Shown: piece by piece, positions 44,401 to 52,700 of the stretch
Layout: each line of letters opens with the position of its first letter
How positions within the stretch are numbered: position 1 is the first letter of the stretch
From: Parabacteroides sp. PFB2-10
GTDB lineage: Bacteria; Bacteroidota; Bacteroidia; Bacteroidales; Tannerellaceae
DNA: 64,000 nt
Assembly (NCBI RefSeq): GCF_029893085.1
Contig: NZ_JARXWI010000009.1
Span: 124,001-188,000, forward strand
Direction of reading: 5' to 3'
Notes under the pieces: model-generated
Told to the model about the DNA's origin: nothing
Database searches by the model: none
The model's input: the letters and a program-made list of their open reading frames with translations, nothing else
Program-made: the position numbers and the translations under genes

Positions 44401-45312
44401 CACCGGAAGAATAATCAGGAATACAGCCGATCGGCTCTTGAAAACCAATAGGATAAACCCGATGATAATGATCAATGCGATACTTAGTGTCAGGGTGGTG
44501 TCGCGTTTTATTTGCCGGGCATTGTAGACACCGACCGATGGCCCGCCCACATAGTCGATCGAGATCTCCGGATAATCCAGCTTAACCGCGGCAATCTCCT
44601 CTTCGATCAATTCCACTAACAGGTCATTTTTTCCGGTATTCCCCGTCGAGTGACGTGGTGTGAGGAAGAAGATATGTGTCGACATATCCGGTGAGAAGAT
44701 ATGATTGTCGTAGATCGCGTAGTTGGCTGTCATCTGCATATCGCGCAACGCTTCAAACGCCGGCGTGCCTAATCCCAACGGATCGCGTGGCAGGATCTCT
44801 TTCAATCCACTACCGGCGGGCGACAGGAGGTTGCGCATATTCGCCTGCATACGATGGTCGATCGCCTCTTGTGTGCATAAGGAGTCCATCCGCGCAAAGA
44901 GTTCATCGTTCAGGAATAGAGGCAAGCGCTCGTAGATAAAATCGGTCATCTGCCCAATCATATCGCTCCCCACTTCGCCCATGATATACTGAATGTATTC
45001 GTCGCCCCCCTTTTGCATAAGCGATCTTCGCAAGGTGTCGCCGGCAGCCACCAATCGCCCGGGTGTTTCTTCGGTTGTCTCCCCTCCGGCGGAGAGCATA
45101 AAGACAATCTTATCCTTTATCTTCAGGTTGTTGAAGACCACTTCGCTGTTGTGCGCCTCCTCGGTATCCGGAAAGAAGCGCGTGACATCTTCTTCAAACC
45201 GCACCTGCGCGGCAAACCAAACCATCAGGAGAAAGCTGCCCACCATCAGGCTGTAACACAACGCCCGGTGTCTTTGCAGAAAATCATATATGCCAAGAAA
45301 CAGTTTATTCAT
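41455..45312 (-). CDS. Three-domain fusion: MMPL exporter, PlsC acyltransferase, SAM methyltransferase
   Basis: A 1285-residue protein made of three parts. Residues about 1-850 are an RND/MMPL-type transporter with two blocks of membrane helices (a first helix near 15-35, then about 270-430; second block about 640-860). Residues about 880-1080 are a PlsC/lysophosphatidic acid acyltransferase domain with the HX4D motif in NHQSFID and FPEGTRS. Residues about 1095-1285 are a class I methyltransferase with DIGCGYG and NDVLHYMD. Aryl polyene clusters encode these three activities, usually as separate genes. It would acylate, methylate and export a lipid. Both neighbours overlap it by 4 bp. Confidence 0.9.
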   Translation of the reverse strand: MNKLFLGIYDFLQRHRALCYSLMVGSFLLMVWFAAQVRFEEDVTRFFPDTEEAHNSEVVFNNLKIKDKIVFMLSAGGETTEETPGRLVAAGDTLRRSLMQKGGDEYIQYIMGEVGSDMIGQMTDFIYERLPLFLNDELFARMDSLCTQEAIDHRMQANMRNLLSPAGSGLKEILPRDPLGLGTPAFEALRDMQMTANYAIYDNHIFSPDMSTHIFFLTPRHSTGNTGKNDLLVELIEEEIAAVKLDYPEISIDYVGGPSVGVYNARQIKRDTTLTLSIALIIIIGFILLVFKSRSAVFLIILPVIYGAAFSLALIWLIKGSVSAIAIGAGAAVFGVALSYSIHVLSHFNHVTSIRQLISELAYPLTVGSFTTVGAFLGLLFTTSELLRDFGLFSALSLIGTTLFCLVFLPHLLRIQEAGKESGRVLRLIEKLNSYPFEKNKPLVIGIVVVFVVCLFLSTRVGFDDNMRNLGYEPPQLVAAENRLNELFQADNKTTLFVSVGKTAEEGLQTYAETNRELASFLTEGKIQEYASIENMLIPPSLQQERIEKWNRFWTPERRRQTEESIREAAVKYRFRADAFEAFFALLEKEYRVSDFTTDPHAPDIFDEWSTRADSLSMYITQVRLTDEEKEEVYARLMEKEDVVIFDRGYFANKWVSAIHLDFNLILYICSFLVFFALLIAYGRIELTLMTFAPMAISWVIILGIMAVAGIQFNIVNIILATFIFGLGDDFSIFIMDGLQQEYRTGKKLLTSHKTAIFFSSFTAVVGMGVLVLAKHPALQSISLISILGMTSVVLVSYTILPILFRFFIARPAAKGHYPYTLSSLLVTFWFFNAFVIGCSLVVGFASLLIILPVKNDKKKAWFNRSITCMVRGLLKTAWVAKRITVNKVDETFQKPAVIIANHQSFIDILLLLALTPKLVMVTNSWVWNSPVFGRIVRFADFVSTREGYEALVAHLQKKVDKGYSVVVFPEGTRSTDGRIRRFHKGAFYLAEQLKLDLLPVLLYGTGMVISKGQPFYVKRGILYTEIMPRIPYGDQGMGATYQEQAKAFCSLFRRRYAEIEEEYAVPSNPYFYQKLVTNYLFKGPVEEWYIRIKVKMEHNYAYFHELIPRKAKITDIGCGYGPLDYMLMMLSEERDITGIDYDEDKIALANHSFSRNERIRFVCANAQQYDLPPSDVFVLNDVLHYMDYAAQEHILARCAEKLLPGGMIVVRDGDASKEKQHGVTRFTEVLSTRLFGFNKTENELCFLDRERIIRTAAQNNMSVEEKANDRYTSNTIYIFRKDGE

Positions 45313-46460
45313 CGAACCAACTGTTGAGGTTTACGAAACAGGGAGAGCAGTAACAGGCAGGCCAATCCGGCAATCAGTCCACAGAGAACGGCAAACACCA
45401 GGCTGCCCGCCAGGTATTGGATGAAGGAATCTTTGATCGTTTCAAACGTCACTTCGTGCAACGAAAGCGATATCGGACGACCCAACACCAGTCCGCCTGT
45501 TGCATAACTGCCGAACAGGATAAACGGAATCATAGGCGGTATGCTGATATTCGATGCCACCAGCGTGATCACCTTGTTGAGCCCCATCAAATGAGCCAAT
45601 AGGGCTGCCACCACCATCTGATAGCCCCAGATAGGCACGATGCCCATAAAGACGCCAAACATAACCGCCAGGGAGACGCGCAGATTAGACTCGCCCGACT
45701 GGGTGATATGTCTTTCTATAAACTTGCGGATATTCTCTTTGGTCAGGGCGCGCACGAAACGCCAGGGCCAGTACCAGAGCAGGGCAATGAGTACCAATAC
45801 CGTATTCAGGATGCTGATCCGCGTGAAGTCGCGCAAAGGGCGGAAATGGCTCACCCGCTCCTCTTCGGGCGGATAATAGACCCGGATCGGAATATTCATC
45901 ACCCGGACATTGTGCCATACGGCTTGCACCAACACCTCAACTTCAAACTCATACTTGGAGGTAAAAAGGCGTATGCCTTTCAGCTTTTGCAACGGGTAAA
46001 GACGGAAACCCGACTGGGTATCGTCCATCCGGATGCCGGTTTCGATGCGGAACCAGAAATTGGAAAAACGGTTGGCAAAGGTGTTTTTGCCCGGCATATT
46101 CTCCGAGGTAAGGTTGCGAGCACCAACAATCAAACTGTCGGGGTGTTCCCGAGCCGCTTCCAGAAACAGGGGAATATCGTCGGCATAATGCTGTCCGTCG
46201 GAATCTAAGGTGATGGCATAGCGATAGCCTTTTTCGGTGGCAGCTTTCAGTCCTGTCGATAAGGCATGCCCTTTCCCTTTGTTCCGGGCATAGCTGATCA
46301 GTTCTATCTCCGGAAAATCAGCCAACACATCGAGGGTATGATCCGTGGAACCATCATTGACCACCATCACCGGAAGTCCATGGCGCATCACATCCGTCAA
46401 TACCTGCCCTATTGTTGTCGCGTTATTATATGTTGGAATTAGAACTACGATCTTCTCCAT
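45309..46460 (-). CDS. Family 2 glycosyltransferase fused to DUF2062
   Basis: A 383-residue protein. The N-terminal GT2 domain of the DPM/ArnC kind (about 1-220) shows VLIPTYNNATTI, VNDGSTDHT and the catalytic DSDGQHYADD. The C-terminal DUF2062 domain (about 245-370) is membrane-embedded (VMFGVFMGIVPIWGYQMVV). It probably transfers a sugar from an activated donor to a lipid at the inner membrane. It is the first gene of the operon and overlaps the MMPL fusion by 4 bp. GT2 with DUF2062 is, as I recall, another usual member of aryl polyene loci. Confidence 0.88.
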   Translation of the reverse strand: MEKIVVLIPTYNNATTIGQVLTDVMRHGLPVMVVNDGSTDHTLDVLADFPEIELISYARNKGKGHALSTGLKAATEKGYRYAITLDSDGQHYADDIPLFLEAAREHPDSLIVGARNLTSENMPGKNTFANRFSNFWFRIETGIRMDDTQSGFRLYPLQKLKGIRLFTSKYEFEVEVLVQAVWHNVRVMNIPIRVYYPPEEERVSHFRPLRDFTRISILNTVLVLIALLWYWPWRFVRALTKENIRKFIERHITQSGESNLRVSLAVMFGVFMGIVPIWGYQMVVAALLAHLMGLNKVITLVASNISIPPMIPFILFGSYATGGLVLGRPISLSLHEVTFETIKDSFIQYLAGSLVFAVLCGLIAGLACLLLLSLFRKPQQLVR

Positions 46461-46513
46461 CTTTTATTTCTCTTCAGCTTCCCTGCGAGAGAGCTTAAAA
46501 CCGTTTGAAGAAA

Positions 46514-46548
46514 CAAAGATAACACCACCCCGTTGAATTTAGCCACAA
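46514..46548 (-). promoter_or_regulatory. Promoter of the GT2-MMPL-FAD operon
   Basis: The minus strand has TTG (46548-46546) and TATCTTTG (46521-46514) with a 24-bp spacer, longer than ideal. The ATG is at 46460. Confidence 0.5.
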
Positions 46549-46609
46549 GAAACGGAAAAAATAGCCCGAGATGCGGGAAAGCAAATCAAAATCGGGGAGT
46601 TTTCTATCG

Positions 46610-46698
46610 TCGATGCGCCTCGACAGTACTGTCCATGCCCTTCGACAGTTCTGTCCATGCGCTTCGACAGTACTGTCCATGCCCATCGACGATAGAAT
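46610..46698. repeat. 22-bp palindromic repeat element, copy 2
   Basis: Units start at 46622, 46644 and 46666, again exactly 22 bp apart. Two carry GACAGTACTGTC, the middle one GACAGTTCTGTC, with linkers CATGCCCTTC, CATGCGCTTC and CATGCCCATC. The ends TTCTATCGTCGATG and CATCGACGATAGAA are a perfect 14-bp inverted repeat. It is in the opposite orientation to copy 1 (17037-17134) and lies between the sprA stop and the promoter of the GT2 operon. Confidence 0.85.
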
Positions 46699-46718
46699 TC
46701 TCCATGGTTGAAATTATT

Positions 46719-49700
46719 TTACTGTGTCAGGGAGAAGCGGATGCTGATGCCGAAATTGGAGTTAGACGTAGGGAAAGAGGCGCTCGATATGAGCGGTTTA
46801 TTGATCTGAAGATCGTAGAAGGCACGCAGGGAAAGCGCGCGACTGAGACCGTAATCAAGGGAGAACATCAGCGTCTGTGTTACGTTCCCGCTGGTGGCCT
46901 GTGTGAGGTTCTCTTCGATCTTCCGGATCAACGACTGTGTCTTCCGGTAGGAATAGTCGAAACGGATATCCAGGTCGTTGCTGAAATTCTGGGATGCTTT
47001 ACGTTTCAATACTTTGTTAAACTCGGTGATCTTATAGCCAATCCCTACGACCAGTTCATCATTCAATGATTCCACAATCTGATAAGAGGAGACATTCAGG
47101 CTGAGGGTGCTGCTGGTGTTATAAGCCAGTCGACCGGTCATATTACTCACCAAGGTCGCATCGGCGCCCAATAACGGGTTGAAACTTTCCGAAATAGCCA
47201 CCGACGACATCTCATACGGAGAAGAGGGGATTGGGTTGTCGGACTGTGTGCTGCTGATAAAACCAAGGTCGCCACCCGCACTGACCCAATTAAGGGAAGA
47301 GGTATAGGAGCCGATCGAATAGGTGCTTCTATAGCGATGGCTCAATACAAAGTTCTTGAAATATTTTTTAAAGAATGGGATCTGCACAAGTCCGTCATAG
47401 GTGATCGACCAGTTGGGTAACAGGCTGGAAAGGGAAGGGAAAGGAGAGAGATTCACCTTCTTCGCATCTTTTCCTGTGTAGGCAGCGATAAAGGAAGGGA
47501 TCAACACATCGGCTGAATTGCGGTAAACGCCTCCTTCGAGATCAGACTGGAAGTCGGTGCCAGCATAGGATGTTCCTTCCAGGAAGCCACTATTCGGGTA
47601 TTTCTTTCCTGTATACTGTTGTTGCACCCGATCACGTATAATATCCCGGTTGTCGAGGAAGTCTTTAAACGCTTCCGAGGCATAATTATCGGAGGCTGAT
47701 CCGCCCCTTTTGAACGTAGAGCGCAGGGAGATGGTAGTCATCGTAAAGCTTCCTCCGCGTATCTCGGGCATACCGTCGTACATATATTGCACCTGGGTGT
47801 TTTCCGATGCCGTACGGTTGGCATTCAAATCGATTTTCAATCCCGTAATCGGCTCCAGGTTAGCCCGCAGATCAAGTACGGTCGAGAGATTTATAATGGC
47901 AGGATTCACATTGTTTTCCGTCACCAGCCATCCCCGGTTGTAGGCATCGTCGATGAAGCTACGGCGCACATCGCCAAAGGCAAAGCCAAGGCCGGGAGCC
48001 AGGGTACCTCCACGTTGCTGTCCGAACGTGTTGCCAATCTCCGGCCGGAAACCGGAGATAGTCATCCCATCGACCTGGGTATAGGAGATATTCATACGAC
48101 GAAGCATCATCAGGAAACGGGCGGAGTATTGCGCCACATCGGTCATCACGCCGGAGAAGTCTTTGGCTGCCGGCTGGATCACGATCTTAAGTGTCACCGT
48201 ATCCTTGGTATGGATTATCGCTTCGGCGTAGTTCAGCCCCTTGGCTTTTATCGGATAGGACTTGCCTTCCAGCGTACGGGCGGTGATCTTCACCCGGTTC
48301 TCCATCATATTATGTTTCACGATCGTTCCGCTATCCGGATTCAGGGTCACTTCCATCTCCAAACGCGGCTTTTTCTTGGGTGCCTGTTGTTGACGTCCAC
48401 GGGAAGAGGAGGATGCTGTTCGGGGGGTAAACCGCTGATTGACCTTCTTCAGGAAGGCGCTCTTATTATAAAGATTCTGGAAGTTAAGGTTTGCCTGCCC
48501 ATTGATCTGTCGCTGGTTGCGGATGGTATTCCCGATCTCCACCGAGTCGGTTTCGAGCGTGGCTCCCCGATCCCAGTTATAGGTAGCTGAATAGGAGGCA
48601 GTAGCGCCAATCCAATCCAAGGCAGGAATGCTTTGTAGAGGCAGGGTCCAGCTGGCCTGAAAGCTCTGGTCGTATTTCAGGGGTGTTCCCAGGTCACGGA
48701 TGCTTTGGGAAACCGAGTCTTTCCACATCTGGTAATCGTCGTAATTCAATTTCTTATTTACCTGCACGTATGGCTCTTCAATACGGGCATTCGTACCGGA
48801 ATTGAAAGAGAAATTCAGGCTGTTCGTCAGGTTCCAGCGGATACTGAAGGCTCTATCCCAAAGGAAATTCTGGCTAAACGACGGATCCATCTTCATGCCG
48901 GTATTGCCCACGTCGCGCAATTGAATTTCATAATAATTGCGCATCATGGAGGTCTGAAAGCTGATATTCGACGGCAGATAATTGATTGCCAATTGCTTCA
49001 GGTAGCGGGTATATCCGTTGTTCGTCTTGATCATCTTATCGAATGGCTTCAACGGAGGAAGGTAAGGGGTGTAATTATAAGCGAATGTCCCCCGGTAATC
49101 TTTTGTAGTCTCGTATTCGGTTTCCGGATTGCGCTTGTTTTGTTCACTGAAAGAATAACCGAAAGAGAAGTTCGCCGGATCGTAAGGCATAGGCGTTTTG
49201 CTGCGGATATCCACCTTTACGTTGTTCAGGGCAATGCTGCGCGTGGTTACCTTGTCTTGTGAGAACCGGAGGATAGAATCTTTTTCTGCCTTGGTCTCAA
49301 CGATGTCCAACGCCTCCTGCAATTTGATATCCTGATCCAGCGGGTTGTATTTCGGATCGACTGTCTCGTTGGAGATCGCGTAATAAAGCGGGAGATTCAC
49401 CTTGGCCTTCTCCGGGAAGAACTTGCCCAATTGGATATTAGCGGCCACACTGTATTGCATATAATCATCCATACGGCGTTCCATCAGCGATTGATCAAGG
49501 GATCCGAAACCGGCGGTCTCGATCCGTCCGCTGGCGCTCACCGTACCCAGGTCGGAAATGGCCACATTCAGGTTGGCATTGGCTGCCCATCCGCCCTCTT
49601 CGTTGAACTCGGTCAGGCGCAATTCATTAATCCATACCTCGCCGCTCTTTATCTCATTGGTGTTATTGCGCACCCCGATCATAATGGTTTTCACCTCTGA

Positions 49701-52700
49701 AAGGGTAGGATTCCCAATGATACTGATGGTGTTGCGCGTGTTGTTCGGATCGTATTCCGAATAGAGCAGGTGGTAATCGACTCCCTCTTTACCTTCCCTA
49801 CGGGCTTTGTTTCGATTGAGTTTCAGATCGGTAAACACATCTAATGCGATATCGATCATATTCTCCTGAGGCCAGACTGTCAGCTGGTCGCTGTTGTTTT
49901 CATAATAACGTCCCGGTGGAGTGACCGTTTGAGGCACTTCGTATTCGTAGTAATTGTTCTTATAGTCGGAACCCAAACGAATAAACACGGTAAAGTCGCC
50001 ACTCCTAAGTTCGGAAGAAAGCTCCGGTATCTCCTTGAAGTTTTCCGCATGGGCAAACAGTTGAAGCCGCTTGTACTGGCGCAGGTCGAAAATGGTTGTT
50101 TTATAGATGGCCCGCGCATCCAACGGCGCCAGGTCGGTCACCTTCAGGGAAAGAGCCTGTTCGTTTTCCTGACGCAGTTGCGGCTGACCGGGGTCGAGCA
50201 TACGGGTCACACCCGGAGGCAATACATAGTTCACCGGCTGACGGTCGCCATTCTCTTCGATATTGATAGACGATACATCTAAGGAGCCCTGCACGGAAGG
50301 CGGCAGGCTTGGATTGGCCAACGTCTGTTCGTAGGTGCGCCAATCACTTCTTTTCAGTTCAAATGTACCGAATCGCAATACAGTAGGCTGCTTAAAGCCG
50401 GTCATATACATACGCATAAAGCGGATCGACTTAAAGTCACGGATCGACCCGACGGTTCGGTTGTATTTCTTCACCGGGATCTTAAAGAGGTACCACTTGA
50501 CCCGGTCTTTGGTGTTGTTGGCCAGATTGACTGTTGTATCGCGCATATCCACGATATAGTTCGTACCGACCACCAGGTCTTCTTTACGCAAAGAGACACG
50601 GTATTCGTAATATTTCTCATTCTCGTTCAGGTTATTATCCTGATTGAGGTCTTCCACATCGGGCAATGTCTTGGCAGCTTGGTTGCGGGTGCCGGTCGCC
50701 TCTTTGGAGTTGCCCTCCGTTCCGTTAAAACGCTTATAGCGTTCCAGGATCCCCGCCTCTTTGCCTTCGTAATGATCATCGCGGAAATACATATAATTAT
50801 CACCTGCCGGGTCTCTAAAAGGAGAGAATGGATCGGACTGCATCCGATCGATAGTTTCCGGCGACAAGACCATCGGCAGTTTATCGAGGTACTCTTTATA
50901 GGCACCGAATGATTTTTCGTCATCACTGGAAAGACCGTTTAGTCCGACATCCTGCTTTTCGCGTGCACCGGCTGTGTTATCAAAGGCATAACCTGTGCTT
51001 TGGTATTTAGGCACACGTCCCCAGACGGTTTCTTCCACTTTCGACATGTCGCCGTCGATCGGCAAGCCGTTTTCAAAGAATTTCTTTTCGTCTTTCAGGA
51101 TATCTTCCGACACATCGCCCAGGTTGAAATAAAGATCTCCTCCCTCTTTCATCTCATTCTCGCCCAGGAAAGGATCCATCAGCCAGAATTCAATAAACTC
51201 AAAATTGGCCGTTTCAAAGTCGCTTTGCTCGATACGACGCATCATCCCTCCCCAACGTTTCTCGGGGTTCATCAATGTTCCGTCGGCATTCAGGTTGTCG
51301 ATATCCAGGTTGTAAGGGCCGCGCTCGTTCGGATAATAGGCTACGTTAAGCACCGACAGAATAGACGATTCGCTGTAGGTCTGCTCCCGGTTCGGGAATA
51401 GTTCGGCCACCGGGATAGCACGTACATCATGTTTCGACAGTTCGTCCTTATCGCGAATGATCGTCGAGTTCGAACGATTCATAATGCCATCGATATAATA
51501 CCATGAAAGCAGGGCGCGGTTCATACCGTAGGTAATATCATTCACTCGGTCGGCTTCCGGGAAAAGAGGATTTTCACCATCCTGATATGGCGTGCTCGAT
51601 AGCTGCCAGGAGTAGGGATTGAGCAGGTTGGCTCCCGTCTGTGTCGACTCGAAGTCGTCCAGGTAGGTATATCCTCCCGAATATTTGTTCTTATAATGTC
51701 CGGCAATCAGGTGGGCAAATTCCGCGTTGAACGAGATCTGACTGGGCTTACTCAATTCGAGCAACGGCAGCTTATCAAACATATTGGTCAGCCATTGGCT
51801 CTCTTTCTTGAAGGAGGTATTCAATCCCCAGAGGGTATTCTTCACCGATTCGTTGCCCATGGTGGTCTTCACGGTCAACGGCATCTCCGACATGTGCATG
51901 ATGGTTGCTCCGAGCATAAAGTCACGGCTGAACTGATAGTTCAGGTCTAAGCCAAGCATTGTCTTGCGCTGCATACTAAAGGCCGCCTGGTCTTCCAGCC
52001 GGACACTGACAGGGGTGTTGCTGGATATAATACTTTCATTCAGGATGGTCACGATTCCGGAGGTATAATCCACCGTATAATCGACATTCTCCGACAGAGT
52101 AATCCCACCGGCGGTCACTACGACAGAGCCCCTGGCTACGTTGGTTGCTCCCAACTGGATCTCTGCCCCGGAAGAAGCCCTGTATTCTCCGCGCAAGAGG
52201 TATTTATTCTTCTCCGCGATCTGCCGGGCAACTGTCAGGGTGGAGTCATAGAGCTCTTCATACACATATTTGTCGGCAATCGGATCACTCCCGATCTTCT
52301 TCCTGAGATAGTTGCCGAAAGGCTCTACCGATGGGAAGAAAATACGTCCTGTTTCCGCATGAACCGTATACCCATTCAAAAAGTCGAAGAAACCGTCCGG
52401 GCGCGGATTGTCCTGCGAATCCAAGCGGTCCAGATTCATCACCCGAAGAAGTATCTCGTCGCGTATATTGCCGTCGGAAATATAGTTGAGGTAGGTTCCT
52501 GTCGTATCGCTTTGATACAGGATATCCATCTTGAACTTATCCTTCTGAATCGAATAGGCTCCCAGGTAATAGACGTTTTTCATCATCAGCTTCCAGAAAG
52601 GCATACCCGGCGAAAGGCTTGTGCCTTTCAATAGCTTCACGAAAAGAGTAGAGGCTGTATTGTTTGCATTATCGCCGCTCCCGCCCACATTATCGGTCGA

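Noticed and set aside
36359-46460. Complete aryl polyene biosynthetic gene cluster
   Set aside because: No ketosynthase, ACP, dehydratase or ammonia-lyase gene is present, so only a partial, related set can be claimed.
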